DNA of 64,000 bases from Lentisphaerota bacterium (GTDB taxonomy: Bacteria; Verrucomicrobiota; Kiritimatiellia; UBA8416; VGWJ01). Below the pieces are notes generated by a model that saw only the letters and a list, made by a program, of their open reading frames with translations, ran no database searches and had not been told where the DNA came from. The stretch spans positions 1 through 64,000 of the forward strand of contig VGWJ01000009.1 of NCBI GenBank assembly GCA_016873635.1, written 5' to 3'. Of the stretch, positions 50,556 through 58,512 are shown in pieces. The translations under genes were made by a program, and so were the position numbers. Numbering within the stretch: position 1 is the stretch's first letter; every line of letters begins with the position of its first letter.

Positions 50556-51226
50556 CTCCCTGACTGCCGCACGAACGGTACGGTCACCACGCGCTTGATC
50601 TCGATCGGGTCGCGCCCCTCGTCCAGGGGCTCGAGGTACAGCGTGATCTCCAGCAGCGGCGGTATGCTTTTCTTGTCGGTCCAGGAGCTTCGCCATTCGA
50701 CGTCCCCGGCCGCTTTCGGCGCGTTCGCCCAGCGGCAGTTGAAGCCCGACACGCGCGTGGCCAGGTAGACCGGCTCGATGTCGTCCGGATCGAAGTCCTC
50801 GCGCTGACCCATCAGCCGCCAGGCGCGGATCGCCGCCGACCTGTCGCCGCGCTCGTTTTCCTCCACCCAGAACTCGACCCGGTGCGGCGTGCCCGCGAAG
50901 GGCGTGTCGTTGCCCACCAGGGCCCCGCCCAGCTTCGTCCACTTGATCACGTCCGAACCGTAGGCGTCGTCGCCGTTGTCCTCCAGCTCGAATCCGTATT
51001 CGTCGGTCTTGGTCTTGCCGTCCGGCTGATAGGCCGAGCGCAGGCCCATCTCGAGCTGCTCCAGCACGTAGTCGCCGTGATGCAGATCGTCGCTGAGCGC
51101 CAGGCCCCGCCGCCAGGCCTCGATCACCGCCCCGAAAGACAGGTAGGATACCACGCTGACGGCCGTCAGGATGGCGACGGCCAGCAGAAGCTCCAGCAGC
51201 GTGAATCCCGCGCCGGCGCGCGCCAT
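50552..51226 (-). CDS. gspJ: GspJ-like minor pseudopilin
   Basis: A 224-residue prepilin-like protein. The leader MARAGAG is followed by FTLLELLLAVAILTAVSVVS, the class-III signal with Gly at -1 and Glu at +5. The soluble part has FGAVIEAWRRGL, LEQLEMGLRSAYQ and an acidic loop. GspJ joins GspI and GspK at the pseudopilus tip. ATG 51226 was chosen because it places the leader correctly; the longer frame from 51325 would hide it. Confidence 0.87.
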   Translation of the reverse strand: MARAGAGFTLLELLLAVAILTAVSVVSYLSFGAVIEAWRRGLALSDDLHHGDYVLEQLEMGLRSAYQPDGKTKTDEYGFELEDNGDDAYGSDVIKWTKLGGALVGNDTPFAGTPHRVEFWVEENERGDRSAAIRAWRLMGQREDFDPDDIEPVYLATRVSGFNCRWANAPKAAGDVEWRSSWTDKKSIPPLLEITLYLEPLDEGRDPIEIKRVVTVPFVRQSGR

Positions 51227-51240
51227 TGTCCGGTCGCCAC

Positions 51241-51255
51241 GGAGGGCGACCCTCC
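51241..51255. repeat. Short GC hairpin between gspI and gspJ
   Basis: GGAGGGCGACCCTCC is a 6-bp stem (GGAGGG/CCCTCC) with a three-base loop in the 73-bp gap. It may be a remnant of another repeat family, as a degenerate partner (CTCTCCGTT) lies next to it. Confidence 0.4.
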
Positions 51256-51299
51256 AGCGCTCTCCGTTGAAGAGCCGGGCTCCGTCCCGGCCGCTTCTC

Positions 51300-51722
51300 T
51301 CACTTCTTTTCCGGGAGCCAGACAAGCCGCACCACCTCCTCGGCGCCCTCGCGCGTGCCTTCCGTCCACGAGACCGTCGTTTTCACGAGGTACAGGTCAT
51401 CCTCGTACGCGACCCCATCGGCGTCCTTGTGGGGCTCGACCTCCCGCGAGTAGACCATGCCTTCGCCGTATTCCACGCCGTCCACCTCGAGATCGCGCCA
51501 GTCTTCGACGTCCAGGATCGCATGCTCCAGGTCGCCCAGGGCGCGCGCCCACTGCACCTGCTGGTGGATGGCGGCCATCTTCATGACCGCCAGGCACTTG
51601 GTGGCCGCCGCCAGCAGACCGCCCAGGCACAGGCCCAGGATCGTCACCGCCAGGATCACTTCGATCAGCGTCATGCCGGAGCTGGTCCGCCGGCGCCCGG
51701 AGGCGGCTTGCACGGCGCTCAT
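51300..51722 (-). CDS. gspI: GspI-like minor pseudopilin
   Basis: A 140-residue prepilin-like protein: leader MSAVQAASGRRRTSSG, then MTLIEVILAVTILGLCLGGL with Glu at +5 (Gly at -1). The soluble domain is short, ending with TTVSWTEGTREGAEEV and VRLVWLPEKK. It fits GspI, which initiates tip assembly with GspJ and GspK. The start overlaps gspH by four bases. Confidence 0.86.
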   Translation of the reverse strand: MSAVQAASGRRRTSSGMTLIEVILAVTILGLCLGGLLAAATKCLAVMKMAAIHQQVQWARALGDLEHAILDVEDWRDLEVDGVEYGEGMVYSREVEPHKDADGVAYEDDLYLVKTTVSWTEGTREGAEEVVRLVWLPEKK

Positions 51723-52312
51723 CTCCCGCCCTCCGTTTCGATCCGCGCCGAACCCAGACCGTCCACGAAAATCGTGAGCGCGTCCTCCTCCTCGCTCACC
51801 AGCCGCACCTCGTGGGGCGTGCAGCGGCCGTTGCTCTGATAGTCGATCGACGTCACGTCGGCGTCGGTATCCTCGCGCCGGACGTGCGCGACCTCCACCC
51901 GGTCGAGCACACGGCTGAGCTCGTCGCCCACCGTGACCGTGGCGCCGCCGGCCCCCGCGCCGAAAGACAGGCGCAGCCCCTGCTGACGCACGATGGCCAT
52001 GGTCCGCGCGTAGCGCCCGGCCATCACCACCGTCTGCGCCGCGGCCCGCAGGCGCTGCCCCCGGATCGAGCGCACGAACTGCGGCATGGTCACCGCGGTC
52101 AGCACCGCGATGATCGCCAGCACCAGCATGACCTCGATGAGGGTGAAGGCGCGGCTGGGGAGTGGGCCGTTGTCGGTTGTCCATTCCCGGTTCCCGACTC
52201 CCAACGCCCAACATCCAATGTCCAACATCCAACGTCCAAGTCCGGAACCAGGCAGGAACAAGGGCCTTGTTTGCGCGTTGGGCGTTGAGTGTTGGATGTT
52301 GGACATTGACAT
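51719..52312 (-). CDS. gspH: GspH-like pseudopilin with a repeat-derived leader
   Basis: A pseudopilin with FTLIEVMLVLAIIAVLTAV as the N-terminal helix (Glu at +5) and a beta-rich soluble domain (DGLGSARIETEGGR at the end). Upstream of the helix, the frame from ATG 52312 (197 residues) begins MSMSNIQHSTPNAQ and continues with RWMLDIGCWALGVGN; these are translations of a TTGGATGTTGGACATTG-type word repeat. An inner ATG at 52228 gives a 27-residue leader. The residue before the helix is Ala (PSRA/FTLIEV) rather than the usual Gly. So the leader has been rewritten by repeat DNA, and processing needs testing. Confidence 0.8.
   Translation of the reverse strand: MSMSNIQHSTPNAQTRPLFLPGSGLGRWMLDIGCWALGVGNREWTTDNGPLPSRAFTLIEVMLVLAIIAVLTAVTMPQFVRSIRGQRLRAAAQTVVMAGRYARTMAIVRQQGLRLSFGAGAGGATVTVGDELSRVLDRVEVAHVRREDTDADVTSIDYQSNGRCTPHEVRLVSEEEDALTIFVDGLGSARIETEGGR
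52217..52308. repeat. 18-bp inverted word repeat in the gspH leader region
   Basis: CAATGTCCAACATCCAAC (52217-52234) and its exact complement (52291-52308) flank a 56-base loop. Related words (CCAACGCCCAACATCC; GCGTTGGGCGTTGAGTG) extend the pairing on both sides. The element occupies the gspG-gspH junction and encodes the odd gspH leader. Confidence 0.75.
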
Positions 52313-52344
52313 TCCCGAAACCACGACGGACCCTTGTCTTGGCG

Positions 52345-52746
52345 TCAGTTCGTCAGATCGTCCCCGCCGCCCGCGCTGCCGTCGGCCCCGAGCGAAGTAA
52401 CCACGTACCTGCGCGCGCCGCTCTCGCGGCTGTAGCCCAGGTTGCGGCCCCAGGCGTCCTGGGGCAGCGCGCCGCCGGGCGTCCGCAGGTACGGCCCGCG
52501 CCAGTTCTGCGAACCGTCGGGGCTGATCAGCGCCTGCAGGCTGTCCGGGTACTTGCCGGTATCCACCTCGTACAGGTCGATGCCGGCGCACACGTTGGCG
52601 ATCGTGGCGCGCGTGGCATGCACCATGGCCTCCTCGCGCCGCCCGCCCACGCTGACCACCACCACCGCGGCCAGAATGCCCAGGATGGCCACCACCAGCA
52701 GCACCTCGATCAGCGTGAAGCCCTGGACCTGTCGCTCCTTCTTCAT
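52345..52746 (-). CDS. gspG: Major pseudopilin
   Basis: A 133-residue major pseudopilin. Leader MKKERQVQG, then FTLIEVLLVVAILGILAAVVV with Gly at -1 and Glu at +5. The GspG domain shows ATIANVCAGIDLYEVDTGKYP, NWRGPYLR and DAWGRNLGYS, with acidic residues near the C-terminus (DGSAGGGDDLTN) for calcium. AAGGAGGG lies eight bases before ATG. A word repeat separates it from gspF. Confidence 0.95.
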   Translation of the reverse strand: MKKERQVQGFTLIEVLLVVAILGILAAVVVVSVGGRREEAMVHATRATIANVCAGIDLYEVDTGKYPDSLQALISPDGSQNWRGPYLRTPGGALPQDAWGRNLGYSRESGARRYVVTSLGADGSAGGGDDLTN

Positions 52747-52774
52747 CTCGCGGTCCCTCCTTGTTCGTTCGTTC

Positions 52775-52838
52775 CAGTCGTTGCACGTTGCAGTCGTTGC
52801 ACGCTGCAGTCGTTGCACGCTGCAGTCGTTGCACGCTG
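52775..52838. repeat. Four tandem 16-bp repeats between gspF and gspG
   Basis: CAGTCGTTGCACGCTG is repeated four times (52775-52790 with one base different, 52791-52806, 52807-52822, 52823-52838), followed by partly inverted copies (CTGCAACGTGCAACGATTG ... ACTGCAACG) up to 52885. Transcribed, it could fold on itself and separate expression of gspF from gspG. Confidence 0.8.
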
Positions 52839-52889
52839 CAACGACTTTGGCGGCTGCAACGTGCAACGATTGTAACGACTGCAACGCTC

Positions 52890-54128
52890 TCACACATTCA
52901 ATCCGCTTGTCAGGTTGAACACGGCCATCAGGATGCTGACGGCGACGAAGCCCACCAGCACGGCCACGACCACGATCAGCGCCGGCTCCAGCGCCGTGGT
53001 AAAGAGCTTCACGTTGCGGTTCAGGTCGTTCTCGTACCGGCGCGCGATGTGCCCCAGCGACCCCGGCATGTCGCCGGTCTGCTCGCCGATGGCCAGCATG
53101 TCGGTCATCAGCGACGGCAGCACCCGGCCGGCCGCCAGCGGCCCGGAGATGGTCGTGCCGTCGGTCACGCGCTCCCGCGCGCGGCCGATCTCGCGGCCGA
53201 TCACCGCGTTGCCCACGACCTGCTCCACGATCCCCAGCGCCGGCAGGACCGACACGCCGTTGGCCAGCAGCGTGCCCAGGGTGCGCGCGAAGTTGGCGTA
53301 GATCCCGGAGGCCACGATGCCGCGGATGAGCGGCAGTTTCAGCAGCAGACCGTGCCACCACAGCCGCCCCGCCTTGGTCTTGACCGCGCGGTTGGCCATC
53401 ACCGAAGCGATCCCGATGCCGATCAGGATGGCCCAGCCGTAGCGCGCCAGGCCGCGGCTGACGCCGATCAGGATCCGCGTCGGCAGCGGCAGGGTCGAGC
53501 CGAGCTGCCGGAAGACGGATTCGAAGCGCGGCACCACGTAGACCATCGAGAAGGTCAGCGTGGCCGCGCCCATCAGGACCACGATGGCGGGGTAGACCAG
53601 CGCCATGACGACCTTTTCCTTCAGTTCCTGCACGCGTTCGTAGTGGTCCACCAGGCGCCGCAGGACTTCCGCCAGGGCGCCGCCGGCCTCGCCCGCGCGG
53701 ATCATGCTCACGTAGAGGGGCGAGAACGTGGCCGGATGCTGCGCCAGGGCGTCCGAAAGGCTGGCGCCCTGCACGATCTGGTCCCGCAGACCCGCCAGGA
53801 TCGCATCGCCCGGGCGGCCGGTGCGCCGGTTGGCGAGGGAGTTCAGGGCCGCGGCCAGGGTCATGCCCGAGGCGAGCAGGTCGCTGAGCTCGGTCGTGAA
53901 AACCAGCAGCTCGCGCGTGCCCATGCGCTCCGTGCGCCCGTGCCACATCAGAAAACGCCGCGCGCGGGCCGGCGGCGAACGGCGCGCCGCGGCCGCTTCC
54001 GCGACCGAGACCGGCACCTGGCCCAGCCGCTCGATGCGGCCCAGCGCCGCGCGCCGGTCGTCGGCCTCGACCGTGCCTTCGACCTTCTCGCCCGAGCGCG
54101 TGCGCGCCGTATACTTGAAAACGGCCAT
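52890..54128 (-). CDS. gspF: Type II secretion inner-membrane platform protein
   Basis: A 412-residue GspF. The start MAVFKYTARTRSGEKVEGTV, two repeated cytoplasmic domains (TTELSDLLASGMTLAAALNS; FARTLGTLLANGVSVLPALG) and three membrane helices (about 170-190, 220-240 and 375-400) are as expected. GEAGGALAEVLRRLVDHYE and GEQTGDMPGSLGHIARRYE are the two conserved GE.(G/S) blocks. It follows gspE directly with no gap. Confidence 0.94.
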   Translation of the reverse strand: MAVFKYTARTRSGEKVEGTVEADDRRAALGRIERLGQVPVSVAEAAAARRSPPARARRFLMWHGRTERMGTRELLVFTTELSDLLASGMTLAAALNSLANRRTGRPGDAILAGLRDQIVQGASLSDALAQHPATFSPLYVSMIRAGEAGGALAEVLRRLVDHYERVQELKEKVVMALVYPAIVVLMGAATLTFSMVYVVPRFESVFRQLGSTLPLPTRILIGVSRGLARYGWAILIGIGIASVMANRAVKTKAGRLWWHGLLLKLPLIRGIVASGIYANFARTLGTLLANGVSVLPALGIVEQVVGNAVIGREIGRARERVTDGTTISGPLAAGRVLPSLMTDMLAIGEQTGDMPGSLGHIARRYENDLNRNVKLFTTALEPALIVVVAVLVGFVAVSILMAVFNLTSGLNV

Positions 54129-55835
54129 TTACTCGTTCTCCTCCGAAACGCGAAGCACTTCTTCGATCGTCGTGACGCCCTCGAGGACCTTCTCCCAGCC
54201 GTCGTCGCGCAGCGTGCGCATGTCCTCGGTCAGGGCCTGCTGCTTGATCCGGCCGGTCGGGCTGCGCGAGACCACCAGCGACCGGATCGGCTCGCTCACG
54301 CGCATCACCTCGAAGATGCCCGTGCGGCCGCGGAAGCCGGTCGAGCGGCAGCGCTCGCAGGCCGCGGCCTCGTAGATCGCGGCGCCGGCGGCGAGGCGCT
54401 CCCGCGGGAAGCCGATCTCGCCCAGGAATTCCGGGCCGGGCCGCGCCGGCCGCCGGCAGTCCCGGCACAGCCGCCGCACCAGCCGCTGCGCCACCACCGA
54501 CTCCACGGCCGAGGCCACCAGGTAGGGCTCCACCCCCATGTCCAGCAGCCGCGTGAACGCGCCGGCGGCGTCGTTGGTGTGCAGCGTGCTGAAGACCAGG
54601 TGGCCGGTGAGCGACGCCTGGATCGCGATTTCCGCGGTGGGCAGGTCGCGGATCTCGCCCACCATTATGATGTCGGGGTCCTGCCGCAGGAACGAGCGCA
54701 GGGCCCGCTCGAAGGTCAGCCCGATCTCGGGACGCACCTGGAGCTGGTTGATCCCCGGCATCTCGTACTCGATCGGCTCTTCGGCCGTGAGGATGCGGCG
54801 ATCGATCTGGTTGATCTCGTGCAGGTAGGCGTAAAGCGAAGTGGACTTGCCGGATCCCGTGGGGCCGGTCACCAGCACGATCCCGTTGGGGCGGTGAATG
54901 ACCTTCTGGATGAGCTTGGAGTCGCGGTCGCTCATGCCCAGCTCGCGCAGGCCGATGAAGTCGCCGCTGCGCTGCAGCAGGCGCAGGCTGACGCTTTCGC
55001 CGTATACCGTGGGCGTGGTGGAGACGCGGATGTCCAGGTCCTCGCCCTGCACGCGCAGGCCGATGCGGCCGTCCATGGGCAGGCGCTTCTCGGCGATGTC
55101 CATGTTGGCCATGACCTTCACGCGCGAGATGATCGCGGCCTGGAAGCGGTTGATTTGCGGAGGCACGGGCGTCTGGTGCAGCACGCCGTCGATGCGGTAG
55201 CGGATGCGGAGCTGGTTTTCCATGGGCTCCAGGTGGATATCGGTGGCCCCCTGCTGGTAAGCCTCCCACACGATCTGGTTCACGAACTTGACGATCGAGG
55301 CTTCCTGGTCCACGTCGCTGAGGTCGGCCTTGGCGAGCGTGTCGGCCGCCTCGACCTCGAAACGGTCGTCGCGCATCATGCGGTCGACGGTCTCCGCGCC
55401 CACGCCGTAGAAACGCTTGGCGGCCTTGGCGATGTCGTCGGAAGGCGCCAGGGCCAGGCGCACGCGCGTGCCCGCCGCCAGCCGCAGGCTGTCGGCCAGC
55501 CCGCTGTTGAGCGGGTCGCTGGTGGCCACCAGCAGCGCGCCGTTCTCGACGGCCACCGGCACCACGTTGTACTGGAACACGGCTTTCGGCGGCAGGCGGC
55601 CGAGCACGTCCTGCGCGATCACCTGCCCGGCCAGGCGCACGAACGGCATGTTCAACACCCCGGCCAGCGCTTCCAGGTACTCGTCCTCGCGCACGTAGCC
55701 CTCGCGCACCACCAGCTCCGTCATGCCGCGCTCGCCTTCGCGCGCGGCCGCGGCGACGGCCGCGATGGCGCTGTCGCTGAACAGGCCGGTCCGCTTGAGC
55801 AGGTTGGACAGAAACTCCGTGGACATGGTTGCCAT
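54129..55835 (-). CDS. gspE: Type II secretion ATPase
   Basis: A 568-residue assembly ATPase. The N-terminal MshEN-type domain (1-150) is followed by the N2 and motor domains. Walker A is VTGPTGSGKSTSLY near 320-333, the Asp box is TAEEPIEYEMPGINQLQV, and Walker B is QDPDIIMVGEIRDL with the His box GHLVFSTLHTNDA. A C4 zinc site, CRDC ... CERCRSTGF, lies near 460-490. It would power pseudopilus growth. ATG 55835 sits two bases after the trmJ stop. Confidence 0.95.
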   Translation of the reverse strand: MATMSTEFLSNLLKRTGLFSDSAIAAVAAAAREGERGMTELVVREGYVREDEYLEALAGVLNMPFVRLAGQVIAQDVLGRLPPKAVFQYNVVPVAVENGALLVATSDPLNSGLADSLRLAAGTRVRLALAPSDDIAKAAKRFYGVGAETVDRMMRDDRFEVEAADTLAKADLSDVDQEASIVKFVNQIVWEAYQQGATDIHLEPMENQLRIRYRIDGVLHQTPVPPQINRFQAAIISRVKVMANMDIAEKRLPMDGRIGLRVQGEDLDIRVSTTPTVYGESVSLRLLQRSGDFIGLRELGMSDRDSKLIQKVIHRPNGIVLVTGPTGSGKSTSLYAYLHEINQIDRRILTAEEPIEYEMPGINQLQVRPEIGLTFERALRSFLRQDPDIIMVGEIRDLPTAEIAIQASLTGHLVFSTLHTNDAAGAFTRLLDMGVEPYLVASAVESVVAQRLVRRLCRDCRRPARPGPEFLGEIGFPRERLAAGAAIYEAAACERCRSTGFRGRTGIFEVMRVSEPIRSLVVSRSPTGRIKQQALTEDMRTLRDDGWEKVLEGVTTIEEVLRVSEENE

Positions 55836-55837
55836 GG

Positions 55838-56566
55838 CTAGCCGCGGCCCTCCCGGCGCGCGGCCCACTCGGCCTGCCGCGCCACGCCCATCATGATGTT
55901 CACGTCGTCCACCGTCAGCGCGCCGCGCGATAGCACGCGGCGCAGTCCCAGCATCATGTGATCGGCCATGTCCTCCTTCATGAAACCGATATCCAGCAGG
56001 GCCCGGCGCCAGATGTCGAACATGCGCTCGCGCAGATCCGTGGTGGCGGGCGGGGATTTCTCCTCCGGCGGCTCGTAGCTGCCCGCCTCGAGAAACAGCT
56101 CGTAGCAGCAGACCAGCGCCGCCTGGGCGACGTTGAGCGACGTGTAGTCCTCCGCGGCCGGAATCCGCACGATGTGCGTGCACACCGCCAGATCCTCGTT
56201 GGTGAGGCCGTTGTCCTCGGGCCCGAACACCAGCGCCACCCTGCCCGCCCGCGCCGCCGCCGCCGCCGCGGGCGCCCATTCGCGGGGCGTCCTGGCGTGG
56301 CGCCGGTACAGGCCGCCGCGCGCGCTGGTGCCCGTGACCATCGCGCAGTCGGCCAGCGCCGAGGGCAGGTCGGGGAACTCCCGCCGCGCCTCCAGGATCC
56401 CGCGCGCGTGACAGGCCATCATGCGGCTTTCGTCCTCGTCCAGCGGACGCGGCGCCACCAGGGCCAGGTCGGACAGGCCCATGTTCGCCATGGCGCGGCA
56501 CACCGCGCCGACGTTGCCGCCGTAGATCGGCTTCACCAGCACCACCCTCACGTTGTCGAGACTCAT
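55838..56566 (-). CDS. trmJ: tRNA (cytidine/uridine-2'-O-) methyltransferase TrmJ-like
   Basis: A 242-residue SPOUT methyltransferase. The start VRVVLVKPIYGGNVGAVCRAMANMG (shown here only to VKPIYGGNVGA), ALVFGPEDNGLTNEDLA near 110 and the knot motif PAAEDYTSLNVAQAALV near 140 are TrmJ/TrmH signatures. TrmJ modifies position 32 of tRNAs. It sits between the exported coiled-coil protein and gspE, with gaps of six and two bases. Confidence 0.9.
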   Translation of the reverse strand: MSLDNVRVVLVKPIYGGNVGAVCRAMANMGLSDLALVAPRPLDEDESRMMACHARGILEARREFPDLPSALADCAMVTGTSARGGLYRRHARTPREWAPAAAAAARAGRVALVFGPEDNGLTNEDLAVCTHIVRIPAAEDYTSLNVAQAALVCCYELFLEAGSYEPPEEKSPPATTDLRERMFDIWRRALLDIGFMKEDMADHMMLGLRRVLSRGALTVDDVNIMMGVARQAEWAARREGRG

Positions 56567-56572
56567 CGCTTC

Positions 56573-57232
56573 TTACCACACAAACTGATCCAGGTCGCCG
56601 CTCATCTGCCCGACGCGCTGCGCGATGATGCTCTCGCGGTTCCTGTCGCGCGCCTCGACAAGCTGCCGCAGCTTGTGCAGCTCCGCCGCCAGTTGCCGCA
56701 CGTCGGCCTGCATCAATTCCTGCCTGATTTCGAACGCCTCGGTCAAGGTCCGGCGCAGCTCTTCCGCGGCCCCGGCCCGCGCCGCGCCATCGGCCGCGCG
56801 CACCGTCTCGGCCAGCCGCGCCGCCTTGCGCTCCAGCTCCCGCTCGCGCATCAGCTTGGCGAAACGCTCGGGATCGCCGCGGCGCGCGCGCATCAGTTCC
56901 AGCGACTCCCCCACCAGCGAGGTGAACAGCTCCACCGCTTCCTCCGGCTTGCGCATCAGGGCGGTCTTGAAGCGGTAAAGCTCGGCGGGGAATTCCGCCG
57001 CGATGAACTCAAGCACTTCCCGCGGATCGACGTCCGGCAGGGTGGCGAACACCGCCTCCATCACCTCGGCCTCGTTCGGAATCGGCGGCAGCCGCGGTTC
57101 CCGGTCCGCCGCGGACGCGGGCGGCGGAGGCGGAGCCGCCGGCGCCGGTTCGCCGGCCCGCCCCCCCGCCGCGAACGCCATCGCCAACACGCACAGACCC
57201 AGCGTCGCCGACGTCGCGCATCTCGAAAGCAT
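56573..57232 (-). CDS. Exported coiled-coil protein of unknown function
   Basis: A 219-residue protein with a signal peptide (MLSRCATSATLGLCVLAMAF ... GGRAGE) and a Pro-rich linker. A long, highly charged helical region follows (about 50-219), with LMRERELERKAARLAETV and LMQADVRQLAAELHKLRQLV, likely a coiled coil. I recognise no family. Its place right after an ECF sigma/anti-sigma pair suggests an envelope target or sensor of that system. GGGAGGG precedes ATG 57232. Confidence 0.75.
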   Translation of the reverse strand: MLSRCATSATLGLCVLAMAFAAGGRAGEPAPAAPPPPPASAADREPRLPPIPNEAEVMEAVFATLPDVDPREVLEFIAAEFPAELYRFKTALMRKPEEAVELFTSLVGESLELMRARRGDPERFAKLMRERELERKAARLAETVRAADGAARAGAAEELRRTLTEAFEIRQELMQADVRQLAAELHKLRQLVEARDRNRESIIAQRVGQMSGDLDQFVW

Positions 57233-57258
57233 GACTGTCCCTCCCGTGATGGATTCTC

Positions 57259-57834
57259 TCATCGCGTTCCCGCCGGCAGGTCGCGCCCGGCCCGCAAGGC
57301 GGTTGCCGCGATCCGCGTCCTCAGATCCGACGTACGCGCGTCGAACGAGACGGAGCGGTTCCGGGCCAGGTACTTCACCGCGAAATCATCGATGTCCGCC
57401 GCCAGGCTTCGCCGCTGCACGCGGATGCGCCCGTCCCAGTCGGCGGCCATCACCGCCGCCGGCCGCGCCGCGGCCGCGGCGTCCGCCGAACCCGGCGCGC
57501 CGCGCATCACGGCGAACAGCGCCGCGGCGGCCAGGACCGCGGCCAGCGCCGCGGCGCAGGCCAGGCGCGCGAAGACCGGCCGCGCGAAAGGCAGGACCCG
57601 CGCCGTCCGCCGCGAGGCCAGGGCTTTCGCCGCGCGCCGGAGCGTCGCCGCCCGGGCGGCCGGCGAAAGGTCGCGCGCGCGGGCCGCCGCGCCCCGGGCG
57701 TGCAGCGCGCCGATCACCGCCGCGGAGGCGCGGCAACGCGCGCAGGACCGCAGATGATCGTCCGCCGTCGCGTCGCGGTCAGCCGCGCGCGTCAGCAACT
57801 CCCGCATGGTCCGGTCGCACGCGGACCGCGTCAT
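57259..57834 (-). CDS. Anti-sigma factor (zinc-finger-like N-terminus)
   Basis: A 191-residue membrane protein. The N-terminal part has HLRSCARCRASAAVIG, a H-x3-C-x2-C pattern typical of anti-sigma zinc fingers. A single membrane helix follows (LACAAALAAVLAAAALFAV, about 89-107) and then a periplasmic domain of about 80 residues. It is translationally coupled to the sigma gene (ATGA overlap) and presumably holds the sigma factor inactive until signalled; RseP at 21.6-23.1 kb is a possible protease, by inference only. Confidence 0.78.
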   Translation of the reverse strand: MTRSACDRTMRELLTRAADRDATADDHLRSCARCRASAAVIGALHARGAAARARDLSPAARAATLRRAAKALASRRTARVLPFARPVFARLACAAALAAVLAAAALFAVMRGAPGSADAAAAARPAAVMAADWDGRIRVQRRSLAADIDDFAVKYLARNRSVSFDARTSDLRTRIAATALRAGRDLPAGTR

Positions 57835-58421
57835 GCCGGTCTCCTTCCCCCGCTTTCCTCGCCCAGCATCTCCCGCAAGCGCTCCACGGCGCGGCGGGCC
57901 TGCCACAGCACCGTGCCCAGCGGACGCCTCAGCACGCGCGCCGTCGCGTTGAACGTCAGCCCGCCGTCGAATCGCAGCGTCAGCACCTCGCGCTCCCGCT
58001 CCGGCAGCGCCGCCAGCGCCCCGCGCAGGCGACGGGCCGTCTCCCCGGCCATGAGCTCCGCGTCGGGCCCCGACGTCCCCGCCGCCGCCTCCGCGGCGCC
58101 CCCCGCGAAGAACTCCTCGCCCGGCAGGGCCTCGAAACCGCGGTGCCGCAGCACGTCGATGGCGCGGTTGCGCGCCGTGCGGTACAGCCACCCGGACACG
58201 CCCCGCGCGGGGTTGATCCGCGCGGCCGAGCGCGCCAGGGCCACGAAACAGTCCTGAACCACGTCCTCCGCCAGCCCTTCGTCCCGGACCACGCCGCGCA
58301 CGTAGGCCAGAAGGCCCCGCCGGTACTTCTCAAAAAGCCGCGCGAACGCGTCCGTGTCGCCCGCCCGCAGGCGCTCGATCAGGCTGCGTTCGGTTTCCCG
58401 CCAATGTCGGCCGTCGTCCAT
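57831..58421 (-). CDS. ECF-type RNA polymerase sigma factor
   Basis: A 196-residue sigma factor with region 2 (AFARLFEKYRRGLLAYVRGV; GLAEDVVQDCFVALARSA; GWLYRTARNRAIDVLR) and region 4 (LAALPEREREVLTLRFDGGL; ATARVLRRPLGTVLWQARRA). It lacks regions 1.1 and 3. ATG 58421 was chosen over 58460, which would add 13 residues to the normal start. The gene is the first of a run of close genes ending with gspD. Confidence 0.9.
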   Translation of the reverse strand: MDDGRHWRETERSLIERLRAGDTDAFARLFEKYRRGLLAYVRGVVRDEGLAEDVVQDCFVALARSAARINPARGVSGWLYRTARNRAIDVLRHRGFEALPGEEFFAGGAAEAAAGTSGPDAELMAGETARRLRGALAALPEREREVLTLRFDGGLTFNATARVLRRPLGTVLWQARRAVERLREMLGEESGGRRPA

Positions 58422-58449
58422 ACCTACTACGGGTCGCGCGCGAAACTTA

Positions 58450-58480
58450 TTGGCACCCAATTCGGTGTGATGCTATAGCA
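58450..58480 (+). promoter_or_regulatory. Promoter and palindrome before the Lrp-type regulator
   Basis: TTGGCA (58450-58455) and TATAGC (58474-58479), 18 bp apart, could be the promoter of the regulator gene. The perfect palindrome TGCTATAGCA (58471-58480) overlaps the -10 and would suit autoregulation. GGAGGAGA follows just before ATG 58513. Confidence 0.45.
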
Positions 58481-58512
58481 TGCCGCGTCGGATGTAAATT
58501 GGAGGAGACGCC

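Noticed and set aside
52775-52838. CRISPR array, because of the regular 16-bp units
   Set aside because: The units are directly adjacent with no spacers and only 16 bp long; no cas genes are present.
52761-55841. Plus-strand 1026-codon frame opposite gspE/gspF
   Set aside because: Antisense shadow of two well-supported genes; composition biased with no motifs.
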